Below, one piece after another: positions 18,781 through 30,225 of a stretch of DNA of 64,000 nucleotides. Location: NCBI RefSeq assembly GCF_004564275.1, contig NZ_SPDV01000007.1, positions 124,001 through 188,000 on the forward strand. Direction: 5' to 3'. Source of the DNA: Sphingomonas parva (ex Maeng et al. 2020) (lineage in GTDB: Bacteria > Pseudomonadota > Alphaproteobacteria > Sphingomonadales > Sphingomonadaceae). Made by a program: the position numbers and the translations under genes. The notes beneath the pieces were generated by a model that saw only the letters and a program-made list of their open reading frames with translations, made no database searches and was not told the origin of the DNA. Every line of letters starts with the position of its first letter. The first letter of the stretch is position 1.

Positions 18781-20385
18781 GTGACAGGTGAGACGCACGA
18801 TTTCGACGTCCTCGTCATCGGCTCCGGCGCGGCCGGCCTCTCCGCCGCGCTGACCCTTGCGCCGCACCTGCGGATCGCGGTTCTCGCCAAGGGCGACATC
18901 TCCGCCGGCTCCACCGCCTGGGCGCAGGGCGGCATCGCCGCCGTGCTCGAGCCCGGCGACACGTTCGAGAGCCACATCGAGGACACGATCATCGCCGGCG
19001 CCGGGCTCAACCGGCGCGAAGCGGTCGAGTTCGTCGTCGAGAGCGCACCGGCCGCGATCGAGCGCCTCGCCGCGCTAGGCGTCCCGTTCAATGCCGGCGA
19101 CGAGGATTCGCGTTGGCACCTCACCCGCGAGGGAGGGCACAGCCACCGCCGGATCGTCCATGTCGCCGACGCCACCGGCCGCGCCGTCCAGCTCGCGCTG
19201 GAGAAAGCGGCGGCGCAGCACCCCAACATCAGCCTGATCCCCGACATGGCCGCGATCGACCTGGTGACGGGCAAGCACAGCGTCGCCGAGACCAGCGAGC
19301 GCCGCGTCTGGGGCGTCTATGCGCTCGATCGGGCGCGGGGCGGCGTGTCCTTGTTCACCGCACGCGCGACGATCCTCGCATCGGGGGGCGCGAGCCGGGC
19401 CTGGCTCTATTCGACCAACCCCAGGGGTTCGACCGGCGACGGCATCGCCATGGCCTGGCGAGCGGGCTGCCGGATCGCGAACATGGAGTTCAACCAGTTC
19501 CACCCGACCTGCCTCCACCATCCGGAGGTCAAGAACTTCCTGATCACCGAGGCGATGCGGGGCGAGGGCGGGCAGCTCAAGATCCCCGGCGGCGCCCGCT
19601 TCATGCCCGAGTTCGACGCGCGCGCCGAGCTCGCGCCAAGGGACATCGTCGCGCGGGCGATCGACCATGAGCTGAAGCGCCTCGGCCTCGACTTCGTCCA
19701 CCTCGACATCAGCCATCGCGACCCTGAGTTCGTGCGCGAGCACTTCCCGACCATCGCGGCGCGGCTCGCCGAGCCGGACATCGGCATCGACATCACCCGC
19801 GAGCCGATCCCCGTCGTCCCGGCGGCCCATTATACGTGCGGCGGGGTGATGGTGGATCTCGACGGCCGCACCGATCTCGAGGGGCTGTACGCGGCCGGCG
19901 AGGTGACGATGTCCGGCCTCCACGGCGCCAACCGCCTTGCGTCCAACTCGGTGCTCGAATGCCTGGTGTTCGGAGTGGCCGCCGCCCAGCACATCAATCG
20001 CAGCTGGGGGAACCTGGCGCCGCCTCCGCCGATCCGCGCCTGGGACGAGAGCCGGGTCACCGATTCCGACGAGGAAGTGGTCGTCCACCACAATTGGCAG
20101 GAGATCCGCCGCTTCATGTGGGACTATGTCGGCATCGTCCGGACCACCAAGCGGCTCGAACGCGCGCTTAACCGGGTCAACCTGCTGCGCCAGGAAACGC
20201 AGGAATATTACCGCCACTTCCGCGTGACGCCGGACCTGATCGAGCTCCGGAACCTGGTGGAGGTCGCCGGCCTTATCGTCCGCTCGGCCCTGACGCGGCA
20301 GGAAAGCCGCGGCCTGCACTACACGCTGGACTATCCGGACATGCTGCCGGACGCGGTCGATACCGTGCTGGTCCCGAAGGGGTAA
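18781..20385 (+). CDS. nadB: L-aspartate oxidase
   Basis: Flavoenzyme that oxidises L-aspartate to iminoaspartate, the first step of de novo NAD synthesis. 534 residues from a GTG start. The FAD-binding VIGSGAAGLSAAL is near the N terminus. Further blocks are GSTAWAQGGIAAVL, HPTCLHHPE, HYTCGGVMVDLDGRTDLEGL and NRLASNSVLECLVFG, followed by the helical C-terminal domain. nadA and nadC are not in the window. Confidence 0.96.
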   Translation: MTGETHDFDVLVIGSGAAGLSAALTLAPHLRIAVLAKGDISAGSTAWAQGGIAAVLEPGDTFESHIEDTIIAGAGLNRREAVEFVVESAPAAIERLAALGVPFNAGDEDSRWHLTREGGHSHRRIVHVADATGRAVQLALEKAAAQHPNISLIPDMAAIDLVTGKHSVAETSERRVWGVYALDRARGGVSLFTARATILASGGASRAWLYSTNPRGSTGDGIAMAWRAGCRIANMEFNQFHPTCLHHPEVKNFLITEAMRGEGGQLKIPGGARFMPEFDARAELAPRDIVARAIDHELKRLGLDFVHLDISHRDPEFVREHFPTIAARLAEPDIGIDITREPIPVVPAAHYTCGGVMVDLDGRTDLEGLYAAGEVTMSGLHGANRLASNSVLECLVFGVAAAQHINRSWGNLAPPPPIRAWDESRVTDSDEEVVVHHNWQEIRRFMWDYVGIVRTTKRLERALNRVNLLRQETQEYYRHFRVTPDLIELRNLVEVAGLIVRSALTRQESRGLHYTLDYPDMLPDAVDTVLVPKG

Positions 20386-20415
20386 CTCTTCTGCAGCGGC
20401 TGGCGCTGCGTTTGC

Positions 20416-20438
20416 CGGCCTGAGCCTGTCGAAGGCCG
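20416..20438. repeat. REP-like CTTCGACAGGCTCAGG element
   Basis: CGGCCT (20416-20421) and AGGCCG (20433-20438) flank a core that on the reverse strand reads CCTTCGACAGGCTCAGG, a short dispersed motif common in intergenic DNA of sphingomonads and other proteobacteria. It sits between the converging nadB and hydrolase genes and may help termination. Confidence 0.55.
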
Positions 20439-20495
20439 CTCCTCCTCTCGCAGGGGCTTCGCCAAGCTCCGTCCGGACGCGTGCAGGATCGGAAC

Positions 20496-21374
20496 TCAGC
20501 TCTCCAGGAACGTCTTCAGCGCCGCGCGAAACTTCGCCGGCTGATCGTACATGACCATGTGGCCGCTCTGATCGACGCGGATCAGGCGGACGCCCTTCTT
20601 CCCGCCATAGCCGCTGGCATAGCTGCGGTCGGCGGCGGCGTTGCGGCTTGCGTCGGGCGAGGCGTAGACGACGGTGAGCGGCGCCTGGATCTTCGCCAGC
20701 GCGGGGCCGAGGTCGGTAAGCGCCAGCTCGTGGGTGGCGCGGGCGACGAGATCGGGATCGCTCGGCCGGGTGTCCGCATCCGCATTGCCGAACATGCGGA
20801 TCGCCGAGGCGATCACCCTGCGGCCATCCTCGCTGTCGCCGAGGCCGCGCAGCGCATCGGCGAGACCGCGCACGCCGCTCGCCGAGGCGCCGACGATGCC
20901 GGCGGGCTGGGGAAGCATGTCGACGACCATGACCTTGCCGACCTGCGAAGGATGCTGCGCCGCAACCATCATCGCCAGCGTGCCGCCCATCGAATGGCCG
21001 ATCAACGCCGGCCTCTGGAGCTGCCGGGTCTCGATGTAACGGGCGATCTCGGCGGCGAGCGGCGCGATCACCGCTCCGCTGCCGTTGCCTCGCACCGGCG
21101 TGCCCGCGAAGCCGGAGACCTGGACGAGATGGTAGCGATAGCCCGGCAGGCCCGCGACCGTTCCCCTCCAGACGTCGCTCGACGCGGTGAGGCCCGGGAT
21201 CAGGATCACGTCCGGACCGGTTCCGCTGACCTGAACCGAGATGCGCGACGAGGAGAATGGCTGCGGGGACGGGCGCGCGGCAGCCGGGGCGGCAGTCTGC
21301 GCCGGCGAGAGGGTGGCGTTGCCGCCGGTCAGCGCGGCAAGCAGCGCCGCGGCGAGAAGGGGCTTCCAGGTCAT
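20496..21374 (-). CDS. Exported alpha/beta hydrolase
   Basis: A 292-residue serine hydrolase. MTWKPLLAAALLAALTGGNA is a signal peptide and an alanine/proline-rich linker follows. The fold shows DVILIPGLTASSDVWRGT (oxyanion region), the nucleophile elbow GHSMGG, a catalytic acid candidate in VVYASPDASRN, and His in DQSGHMVMYDQP. A helical cap lies between elbow and acid. Substrate unknown. It is divergent from polA, with 126 bases between the starts. Confidence 0.88.
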   Translation of the reverse strand: MTWKPLLAAALLAALTGGNATLSPAQTAAPAAARPSPQPFSSSRISVQVSGTGPDVILIPGLTASSDVWRGTVAGLPGYRYHLVQVSGFAGTPVRGNGSGAVIAPLAAEIARYIETRQLQRPALIGHSMGGTLAMMVAAQHPSQVGKVMVVDMLPQPAGIVGASASGVRGLADALRGLGDSEDGRRVIASAIRMFGNADADTRPSDPDLVARATHELALTDLGPALAKIQAPLTVVYASPDASRNAAADRSYASGYGGKKGVRLIRVDQSGHMVMYDQPAKFRAALKTFLES

Positions 21375-21500
21375 GTGGCGACGCCTAGCAAGGCTCGGTT
21401 TAACCGGCGATGACGCAAGCGACGGCGGGCCGGCCGGCGACCGCCCGCGTCCGACCGAAAGAATGTTTGTCCGCCGCGCTGCCTGCGCTAGAGCCGGACC

Positions 21501-24284
21501 ATGCCTCATCTCTATCTCGTCGACGGCTCCAGCTACATCTTTCGCGCCTATCACCGGCTGCCGCCGCTGACCAACCGGCATGGCCTCAACGTCGGCGCCG
21601 TCTATGGCTACACGACGATGCTGTGGAAGCTCGCCGAGAGCCTGCACAAGGAGGAGGGGCCGACCCATCTCGCCGTGATCTTCGACGCTGGGTCGAAGAG
21701 CTTCCGCAACGACGTCTACGATCAGTACAAGGCGCACCGGCCGCCGCCGCCGCCGGACCTCGTCCCGCAATTCCCGCTGATCCGCGACGCCACCCGCGCC
21801 TTCTCGCTGCCCTGTATCGAGGAGCCGGGGCTGGAGGCGGACGACATCATCGCCTGCTACTCCAGGGCCGCGCTCGCCGCCGACTGGAAGGTGACGATCG
21901 TCTCGTCCGACAAGGATCTGATGCAGCTGATCGAGGACGGGCGGCTCGATCTCTACGACACGATGAACGATCGAAAGCTCGGCCGCGACTATGTGCTCGA
22001 GAAGTTCGGTGTGCCGCCCGAGAAGCTGGGCGACGTGCTGGCGCTGATGGGCGACAGCGTCGATAACGTTCCCGGCGTGCCCGGCATCGGCCCCAAGACC
22101 GCCGCGCAGCTGATCCAGGAACATGGCGATCTGGAGAGCGTGCTCGCCGCCGCGCCCGGCATCAAGAAGCCGAAGCTGCGCGAGAACCTGATCGAGCATG
22201 CCGACAAGGCGCGTCTTTCGCGCGAGCTGGTCAGCCTGGTCTGCGACGCCCCACTGCCCGAGCCGCTCGACGCGCTCGAGATGAAGGGCATCCCGCCCGA
22301 GCCGTTGCGGGAGTTCCTGGAGGATCAGGGCTTCCGCGCGCTGATCGCGCGCCTGGATGGCACGAGCGGCGCGAGGACTCCCGCCGCCTCGGCCGGCGGC
22401 GGCGCTTCGCCCGCGGCGCGGCCGACGCAGGCCGAGGTACGCCCCGAGCCGAAGATCGACCGCTCCCTCTACGAGACGGTCACGACCGAGGAGGCGCTCG
22501 ACCGCTGGATCTCGGAGGCGCGCGCCAACGGCCTGGTTGCGCTCGATACCGAGACCGACGGCTTTGACTGCGTCACCGCCAAGCTTGTCGGGATCAGCCT
22601 CGCCACCGGCTGCAACAAGGCCTGCTACATCCCGCTGGAGCATGGCGGGCACGATCTGCTGTCCGAGCGGCCGGAGCAGCTGCCCGCCGCCCTCGTCCTC
22701 GCCAGGCTGAAGCCTCTGCTCGAGGATTCGGCGACTCTGAAGATCGGCCACAATTTCAAGTTCGACTGGATCGTGTTCGATCGCCGCGGGATCAAGGTGG
22801 CGCCGGTCGACGACAGCCTGGTGATGAGCTTCAACCTCGACGCCGGCGGCCTCAACAGCCATTCGATGGACGATCTGGCGAAGAAGCATCTCGATCACGA
22901 ATGCATCGCGTACAAGGACGTCTGCGGATCGGGGCAGAAGCAGATCAAGTTCAACCAGGTGCCGCTCGACCGCGCGACCGAATATGCCGCCGAGGACGCC
23001 GACGTGACGTTCCGGTTGTGGCGCCGGTTCAAGGCGCGGATGCCGCACGAGCGGGTCGAGCGCGTCTACGAGATGGTCGATCGGCCGCTGGTGCCGGTGA
23101 TCGCGCGGATGGAGCGCGAAGGCGTCAAGGTCGACCGGGAGGAGCTCGGCCGCCTCAGCCACGAATTCTCGACCCAAATCGCCGAGCTGGAAGGCCGCAT
23201 TTGCGGCGAGGCGGGCTGCACCTTCACGATCGGCAGCCCCCAGCAATTGGGCGACGTGCTGTTCAACCAGATGGGCCTGAAGGGCGGCCGCAAGGGCAAG
23301 TCCGGCACCTGGTCGACCGACGTCAACGAGCTCGAGCGCCTCTCGCGCGAGGGCGTGCCGATCGCTGCGATGGTGCTCGAGTGGCGCCAGCTCAGCAAGC
23401 TGAAGTCGACCTACACCGACGCGCTTCAGCAGCAGATCAACAAGGAGACGGGGCGGGTCCACACCAGCTATTCGCTCTCGGGCGCGCAGACCGGCCGCCT
23501 CTCGTCGACCGACCCTAACCTCCAGAACATCCCGATCCGCAGCGAGATCGGGCGGCGGATCCGCGACGCCTTCGTCGCGGACGAAGGCCATGTGATCCTC
23601 GCCGCCGATTACAGCCAGATCGAGCTTCGCCTCGCCGCCCATATGGCGGACGTTCCGCAGCTGCGCGAAGCCTTCGCTCGCGGCGACGACATCCACAGCC
23701 TGACGGCGCAGGAACTGTTCGGCGAGGTGACCCGCGATACGCGCGCCAGCGCCAAGACGATCAACTTCGCGATCCTCTACGGCATCTCGCGCTGGGGCCT
23801 GGCCGGGCGGCTGTCGATCACGGCCGACGAGGCGCAGGCGATGATCGACCGCTATTTCGATCGATTCCCCGGCATCCAGAACTATATCGCCGATACGCTG
23901 TCAAAAGTGCGCGAGACGGGCTTCACCACCACCCTGTTCGGCCGCAAGACCCATTTTCCCTCGATCCGGGCGAAGAACCAGGGCGAGCGCCAGGGTGCCG
24001 AGCGCGCGGCGATCAACGCACCGATCCAGGGCACCAGCGCGGACATCATCAAACGGGCGATGGTGCGCATGTGCCCGCGCCTGGAGCGCGAAGGCCTCGG
24101 CCGGGTGCGCATGCTGATGCAGGTCCACGACGAACTGGTCTTCGAGGTGCCGGAGGAGGATGTCGAGCGGGCGAGCATCGTCATCCGCGACGTCATGGAG
24201 CGCGCCGCGGAGCCGGCGGTGACTCTCAGCGTGCCGCTCGGCGTCGAGATCGGAACCGGGCGGAACTGGGGCGCGGCACATTGA
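21501..24284 (+). CDS. polA: DNA polymerase I
   Basis: A 927-residue full-length enzyme with three domains. The 5' nuclease (1-290) has LYLVDGSSYIFRAYH and DNVPGVPGIGPKTA. The 3'-5' proofreading exonuclease (about 315-520) is intact: DTETD near 350, GHNFKFD and YAAEDADV. The polymerase (520-927) has motif A ADYSQIELRLAAH near 702, motif B AKTINFAILYGIS near 751 and motif C VHDELVFE near 875. It replaces RNA primers and fills repair gaps. Confidence 0.98.
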   Translation: MPHLYLVDGSSYIFRAYHRLPPLTNRHGLNVGAVYGYTTMLWKLAESLHKEEGPTHLAVIFDAGSKSFRNDVYDQYKAHRPPPPPDLVPQFPLIRDATRAFSLPCIEEPGLEADDIIACYSRAALAADWKVTIVSSDKDLMQLIEDGRLDLYDTMNDRKLGRDYVLEKFGVPPEKLGDVLALMGDSVDNVPGVPGIGPKTAAQLIQEHGDLESVLAAAPGIKKPKLRENLIEHADKARLSRELVSLVCDAPLPEPLDALEMKGIPPEPLREFLEDQGFRALIARLDGTSGARTPAASAGGGASPAARPTQAEVRPEPKIDRSLYETVTTEEALDRWISEARANGLVALDTETDGFDCVTAKLVGISLATGCNKACYIPLEHGGHDLLSERPEQLPAALVLARLKPLLEDSATLKIGHNFKFDWIVFDRRGIKVAPVDDSLVMSFNLDAGGLNSHSMDDLAKKHLDHECIAYKDVCGSGQKQIKFNQVPLDRATEYAAEDADVTFRLWRRFKARMPHERVERVYEMVDRPLVPVIARMEREGVKVDREELGRLSHEFSTQIAELEGRICGEAGCTFTIGSPQQLGDVLFNQMGLKGGRKGKSGTWSTDVNELERLSREGVPIAAMVLEWRQLSKLKSTYTDALQQQINKETGRVHTSYSLSGAQTGRLSSTDPNLQNIPIRSEIGRRIRDAFVADEGHVILAADYSQIELRLAAHMADVPQLREAFARGDDIHSLTAQELFGEVTRDTRASAKTINFAILYGISRWGLAGRLSITADEAQAMIDRYFDRFPGIQNYIADTLSKVRETGFTTTLFGRKTHFPSIRAKNQGERQGAERAAINAPIQGTSADIIKRAMVRMCPRLEREGLGRVRMLMQVHDELVFEVPEEDVERASIVIRDVMERAAEPAVTLSVPLGVEIGTGRNWGAAH

Positions 24285-25828
24285 GCACGGCCGGGGGTGA
24301 CGGCGAGGACATCGCCGCGCTGGCCAAGGGCGGGCGGACGAACTTCTTCGGCTTCCTGCTGCGCCTCGCGGCGCGGCTGCCCTTCCTGTTCATTGCCGGC
24401 CGCCTCTACGGTCCGGAGCTGCTCGGGCGCTTTGCCTATGCCGTGATCGTGATCGAGTTCGCGGCCCAGCTCGCCACCCTTGGGCTGAAGCGCGGGCTTG
24501 CGCAGCAGCTCTCGACCACCGAGCAGCCGCATGCGTGCATCGTGATGGACGCGATCCTCGCCGCGCTGATCGCCTCGGGCGTCGCCACCGTGATCCTGAT
24601 GACCTTCCCCCGGGCGATGTTCCCGACCGGCGAGATCTACGGGGCGGAATGGCTGCTGCCGCTGGTGATCTTCGCGATCGCGGGCACCGATATCGCGCTG
24701 GCGGCGCTCGCCTACCGGCGCAATATCGGCGCGACGGTGACGGCGCGGGCGATCGTCGAGCCGTGGACGATCAGCATCGGCGCGGGGCTGCTCTTCTTCG
24801 TCTCGTCCCGTGACGGACTGATCTTCGCTTATGTCGTGTCGGTGGTATCGGCGCTGATCGCGGCGCTGATCCCGCTCTACAGAAGCTACGGCCTGCCCGA
24901 GGGCTGGAAGCCGAATCCGGCGCAGCTGCTTTCGGTCGCGCGCAAGAACATCCCGCTCGCCGCGGCGGACGCGATCGAATGGGGCTCGCGCCGCCTCGAC
25001 ATCGCCATCCTCGGCCTGTTCGTCGCGCCTTATTACGTCGGGGTCTATTATGTCGCGCAGCAGGTCGCCTCGCTGCCGCAGAAGCTGAAGACCAGCTTCG
25101 ATCCGATCCTCGCGCCGGTGATCACGCAGCGCCTCGCCGAGGGCGACCGCAAGGCCGTCGCCAGGCAGGTCCGCCAGGTCGGCTTCTGGGTGATCGCCGC
25201 CCAGTCCGGAGTCGCGCTGGCGCTCGGCATCCCCGGCGAGGCGGTGATGGGCCTGGTCGGCAAGGAGTTCGTCGGCGGGACAGGGGCGCTCGCCTTCCTG
25301 CTGGCCGCAGAGGTGATCGCGGCGACCGCCGCGGTGTCGGAGGCCGCCCTGGTCTACGTGGCCCGCCACCGCAACCTGATGATCTCGCTGCTGATGATCG
25401 GGCTTCAGGCCGCGGTGACGCTTGCGGTCATCGTCGCGATGCGAACCCTGGGATGGCCCCAACCGTGGCAGGCGGCGGGCGCAGCCTTCTCTCTGTGCGT
25501 CGCGCTGGCGCTGGGTTCGGTGCTCAAGGCACGGCTGCTCTGCCGGCTGCTCGACGCGCCGGTGCAGGGCTGGCGCTGGCCGTTGATCTGGGCGGCCGCC
25601 GGCGCGGTGGTCGTCGGCGTGGTGTTCACCTGGCTGCCGCCCTCGCTCGAATGGGTCGAGCTCTCCCTAGGGGTTCCCGCGATCCTGCTCACCTTCGGCG
25701 CGATCGTCTGGAAGCGCGGCTTCACCCATGAGGATCGGGTGCTGTTCCGCCGCAAGCAGGGCGAGGAGCCGACGCTTCCGACCCCGCTCGGCGTCACGCC
25801 GCCCGGCGCGGAGCCGCCTCGCCCCTGA
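24281..25828 (+). CDS. Oligosaccharide flippase family membrane protein
   Basis: A 515-residue polytopic membrane protein of the polysaccharide-transporter (PST/Wzx-like) branch of the MOP superfamily. No ATG or GTG fits, so the start is put at a TTG that overlaps the polA stop (TTGA). It begins MSTAGGDGEDIAALAKGGRT then NFFGFLLRLAARLPFLFIAG. About 12-14 hydrophobic helices and the motif ARKNIPLAAADAIEWGSRRLD are consistent with flippases. It may export lipid-linked sugars, but no glycosyltransferase genes are nearby. Confidence 0.82.
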   Translation: MSTAGGDGEDIAALAKGGRTNFFGFLLRLAARLPFLFIAGRLYGPELLGRFAYAVIVIEFAAQLATLGLKRGLAQQLSTTEQPHACIVMDAILAALIASGVATVILMTFPRAMFPTGEIYGAEWLLPLVIFAIAGTDIALAALAYRRNIGATVTARAIVEPWTISIGAGLLFFVSSRDGLIFAYVVSVVSALIAALIPLYRSYGLPEGWKPNPAQLLSVARKNIPLAAADAIEWGSRRLDIAILGLFVAPYYVGVYYVAQQVASLPQKLKTSFDPILAPVITQRLAEGDRKAVARQVRQVGFWVIAAQSGVALALGIPGEAVMGLVGKEFVGGTGALAFLLAAEVIAATAAVSEAALVYVARHRNLMISLLMIGLQAAVTLAVIVAMRTLGWPQPWQAAGAAFSLCVALALGSVLKARLLCRLLDAPVQGWRWPLIWAAAGAVVVGVVFTWLPPSLEWVELSLGVPAILLTFGAIVWKRGFTHEDRVLFRRKQGEEPTLPTPLGVTPPGAEPPRP

Positions 25829-25869
25829 GCACCGGCCCCGCTAAGCTGCCGAAAACGAGAAGGAGCTCG

Positions 25870-26835
<966 letters not shown>

Positions 26836-26869
26836 ACCGCTGCCGCGGTGGTCGCCCGGGCGCGCCGGA

Positions 26870-28462
26870 TCAGTGGCGGAAGTGGCGCATTCCGGTGAAG
26901 ACCATCGCAAGGCCCGCCTCGTCGGCGGCGGCAATGACCTCCTCGTCGCGGATCGAGCCGCCCGGCTGGATCACCGCGGTCGCGCCCGCCTCGACCGCGG
27001 CGAGCAGGCCGTCGGCGAACGGGAAGAAGGCGTCGGAGGCGACGGCCGAGCCGATCGTCCGCGGCTCCGCCCAGCCGGCTTTCTCGGCGGCGTCCTTCGC
27101 CTTCCATGCGGCGATCCGCGCCGATTCGAGGCGGTTCATCTGGCCGGCGCCGATGCCCGCCGTCGCGCCGTCCTTGGCATAGACGATCGCGTTCGACTTG
27201 ACGTGCTTCGCCACCGTCCAGGCGAACAGGCAGTCGGCGAGCTCGCGTTCGCTCGGCGCGCGCCTGGTCACGACCTTGAGAGCGGACGGCGAGACGTGGC
27301 CGTTGTCGCGAGACTGCAGGAGGTAGCCTCCGGCGATCGATTTCAGCGCGAGACCCGGGCGGTGCGGATCGGAGAGGGCGCCGGTGAGCAGCAGGCGGAG
27401 GTTCTTCTTGAGGGCGAACACCTCGCGCGCGCCATCGTCGGCGTCCGGCGCGATCACGACCTCGGTGAAGATCGCGGCGATCGCCTCGGCGGCTTCGCGG
27501 GTCAGCGGCTCGTTCAGCGCGACAATGCCTCCGAAGGCGGAGACGGAGTCGCAGGCGAGTGCCGCCTGATAGGCTTGCAGCAGCGACCCGCCGGTGGCGA
27601 CGCCGCAGGGGTTGGCGTGCTTGACGATGACGCAGGCGGGTCCCTTGCCGGCAAACTCGCCGACCAGCTCGAGCGCTGCATCGGCATCGTTGTAATTGTT
27701 GTAGCTGAGCGCCTTGCCCTGGACCTGCTCGGCCTGGGCGATGCCGCGGCTGTGCGGGCCGATCGGCAGGTAGAGCGCCGCCTTCTGGTGCGGATTCTCG
27801 CCGTAGCGCAGCGCCTCGCCCCGGCGCAGCGTCAGCGGCAGCGTCTCCGGGAACATCTGCCCCTGGTCGCCGAACGCGAACCATTGCGCAATCATGGCGT
27901 CATACGCCGCCGTGGCGGCAAAGGCCTTGGCGGCCAGATACTTGCGGAAGTCGAGCGAGGTCGCGCCCTCCGTCTCGTCGAGCGCGCGGGTCAGCTCCGC
28001 GTAATCGCCAGGATCGGTGACGATCGCGACATAAGCGTGGTTCTTGGCGGCGGAGCGGACCATCGACGGGCCGCCGATGTCGATATTCTCGATGATCTCG
28101 TCGCGCTCCGCGCCGCGGGCGACGGTCTGCGCGAACGGGTAGAGGTTGACGATCACCAGATCGATCGCGCCAATCGCATGCTCGGCCATCGAGGCGGCGT
28201 GGGCGGGATCGTCGCGGACCGCGAGGAGCCCGCCATGAACCTTCGGATGGAGCGTCTTGACCCGGCCGTCCATCATCTCGGGAAAGCCGGTGAGCTCCGA
28301 CACGTCCTTCACGTCGAGACCGGCCTCGCGGATCGCCTTGGCGGTGCCGCCGGTCGAGACCAGCTCGACGCCATGGTTCGCCAGCGCTCGGGCGAGGTCG
28401 ACGAGGCCGGTCTTGTCGGACACGGACAGCAGGGCACGGCGCACTTTCACCTGGTCTTGCAA
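26870..28462 (-). CDS. purH: Bifunctional AICAR transformylase / IMP cyclohydrolase
   Basis: Last two steps of purine synthesis in one 530-residue protein. The N-terminal MGS-fold cyclohydrolase has [19 protein letters not shown] and [13 protein letters not shown]. The C-terminal transformylase has the catalytic Lys-His in [14 protein letters not shown] (near residue 277) and [12 protein letters not shown]. It is the last gene of a reverse-strand run htpX-rsmB-rpe-heparinase-purH and lies 23 bases after the heparinase gene. Confidence 0.98.
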   Translation of the reverse strand: MQDQVKVRRALLSVSDKTGLVDLARALANHGVELVSTGGTAKAIREAGLDVKDVSELTGFPEMMDGRVKTLHPKVHGGLLAVRDDPAHAASMAEHAIGAIDLVIVNLYPFAQTVARGAERDEIIENIDIGGPSMVRSAAKNHAYVAIVTDPGDYAELTRALDETEGATSLDFRKYLAAKAFAATAAYDAMIAQWFAFGDQGQMFPETLPLTLRRGEALRYGENPHQKAALYLPIGPHSRGIAQAEQVQGKALSYNNYNDADAALELVGEFAGKGPACVIVKHANPCGVATGGSLLQAYQAALACDSVSAFGGIVALNEPLTREAAEAIAAIFTEVVIAPDADDGAREVFALKKNLRLLLTGALSDPHRPGLALKSIAGGYLLQSRDNGHVSPSALKVVTRRAPSERELADCLFAWTVAKHVKSNAIVYAKDGATAGIGAGQMNRLESARIAAWKAKDAAEKAGWAEPRTIGSAVASDAFFPFADGLLAAVEAGATAVIQPGGSIRDEEVIAAADEAGLAMVFTGMRHFRH

Positions 28463-28485
28463 CGATCTACTCCCGGATACTTCGT

Positions 28486-30225
28486 TCAGGCCCGCTTGAA
28501 CGACCAGGCGATGGCCGTCCCGTCGGGGGGCGAATCGCCACTGATGACGAGCTGGAGGCTGGCATGCGGTTTCGCATCGCCGTCGATCCAGAGGCTGTCC
28601 TCGATCGCCAGCCGGCCGCCGCGGCAGCGGAACTGCCAGACGGTGGCGCCGCGGATCCGCAGCAGCGCGCCCTGCCCGTCGGCGGTCGTGGCGGCCTCGA
28701 CGGCCGGCGCGAGATGGAAGCGCACCGAGAAGGGAAGCTCCTCGCTGCGCCGCTTGCGGCCGTCATGGGTGAGCACGTCCTCGCCGCGCAGCTCGCGTCC
28801 GTCCGGCGACAGGGTCAGCGTCCGCTTGTGGACCAGCCCGAAGCGGCGGGCATAGCCATCGTGGCTCGCCTCGACTTGAACGACCCCGCCCGTCTCGTCG
28901 CGCGCCAGCTCGACCTGCGTGACGCCCTTTCCGAGCGTCCCGTCCTGATGAATCGCGGTGGAGTTGCGGTCGCCGAGCGTCAGCGTCGAATGGGCGGCCG
29001 TGGTGCGCAGCCCCTCCGCCAGCGCCTCGGGAAGCACGCCGAGCGCACCCGCAGCGCCGCCGCAATTGACCACGATGCGGGCAGCGCCTTCGCTGAACTC
29101 GAAGGCGAGAGTCGAGGCGCAGCCGCCCGACAGCACGCGGCCGGACGGCGGCGGGGCGGCGTCGAACACGACGACGCTGTGCTTGGCCTCGAGCCGTTGA
29201 TAGCCCCAGCCGCGCGGCTGGCGGAGCGGCCTGGCGCGGACGCCGGTGCCCTCGATCGCCGCCGCGACGCGCCGCCGCGACAGCATGTTGCCGCCCTGCC
29301 AGCTCGACAGCGCCTCGTCACCGAGCGTGACGCCGAGCAGCGCCGCAACGGCGCTCTCGAGGGCGTCGGCAACGGCCTCGGGCATGTCGTGCTCGCCGGC
29401 AAAATAGATCGCTCGAAGCTGGCTCAGCAGCTCGACCAGTGCCAACTGCTCGACGGGCGAGCGGCTGACGAGGCCCCCGTCGTCGTGGAGCCCGGTGGCG
29501 AGCGCCCGGAGGATTCCGGCTTCACCCCGGCTGAGGCGGGACGGGCCGCCCTGCACGATCAGGGCGGCGGCGATCGACCCTGCCCAGGCGGTGATACGGG
29601 CAAGGCCGATCGGCGCCTTCTCGGCCGTCTTGTCGAGATGCTGCGCGCCGCGTGACAGCGTCTTGAGCACCGAAGCGCGGTATTCGGGGTCACGGCTCGA
29701 AAGGATGTAGGGGGCGTAAGCCGCCCAGAAGAGGATCCGTCGTCCCCACAGATCGGCACGCCAGGCCCGATCGCTCGGCGCCTGCCCGCACGCCGCGATC
29801 CACTGGCGCATCGCCGCTTCGGCGGGCTTGGCGCCGCGCTCCCTGGTCGCGGCAGCGGCGAGGTCGCGCAGCCATTCGAAGCTCTGCAGATAATCGGAAA
29901 GATCCCGCGGCATGCCGGGATCGTCGAAGCGCATCGAGTCGATCGGGATACGCGCTGCGCGCCGGACGATGTGGCCCGCAAGGATCGCCTCGCCTGCGGC
30001 CTTGTCGCCGGCGACCGGATCCTTCGGCACGGCGAGCAGCTTGAGAGGGTAGCGGCCGCGGAGCCGGAAGCTCTGGAACGGAGTGCGCCACGACAGGCGC
30101 TGCAGGCGCCAGGCGACGCGTTCGACCAGGGAGACGCCGCGATCCCCGCCTGCGCGGATCAGCCGTCGCCCTTCGCCGATGCCGTCCTCGCGCCCCTCGG
30201 AGTCCGCCCGGCCCGCCGCGCTCAT
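28486..30225 (-). CDS. Heparinase II/III family protein
   Basis: A 579-residue protein with the two-domain layout of heparinase II/III-like polysaccharide lyases. A helical alpha/alpha barrel with [11 protein letters not shown] and [18 protein letters not shown] is followed by a beta-sandwich domain with [16 protein letters not shown] and [17 protein letters not shown]. The ATG overlaps the rpe stop by 4 bases (ATGA), so it is coupled to rpe. No signal peptide is apparent, so its true substrate may be a cell-surface or intracellular polymer rather than heparin. Confidence 0.85.
   Translation of the reverse strand: MSAAGRADSEGREDGIGEGRRLIRAGGDRGVSLVERVAWRLQRLSWRTPFQSFRLRGRYPLKLLAVPKDPVAGDKAAGEAILAGHIVRRAARIPIDSMRFDDPGMPRDLSDYLQSFEWLRDLAAAATRERGAKPAEAAMRQWIAACGQAPSDRAWRADLWGRRILFWAAYAPYILSSRDPEYRASVLKTLSRGAQHLDKTAEKAPIGLARITAWAGSIAAALIVQGGPSRLSRGEAGILRALATGLHDDGGLVSRSPVEQLALVELLSQLRAIYFAGEHDMPEAVADALESAVAALLGVTLGDEALSSWQGGNMLSRRRVAAAIEGTGVRARPLRQPRGWGYQRLEAKHSVVVFDAAPPPSGRVLSGGCASTLAFEFSEGAARIVVNCGGAAGALGVLPEALAEGLRTTAAHSTLTLGDRNSTAIHQDGTLGKGVTQVELARDETGGVVQVEASHDGYARRFGLVHKRTLTLSPDGRELRGEDVLTHDGRKRRSEELPFSVRFHLAPAVEAATTADGQGALLRIRGATVWQFRCRGGRLAIEDSLWIDGDAKPHASLQLVISGDSPPDGTAIAWSFKRA

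Noticed and set aside
20496-23696. Very long reverse-strand frame opposite polA
   Set aside because: It lies antisense to the well-supported polA motifs and only its first 292 residues at the 3' part are hydrolase-like. The rest is a high-GC mirror frame.
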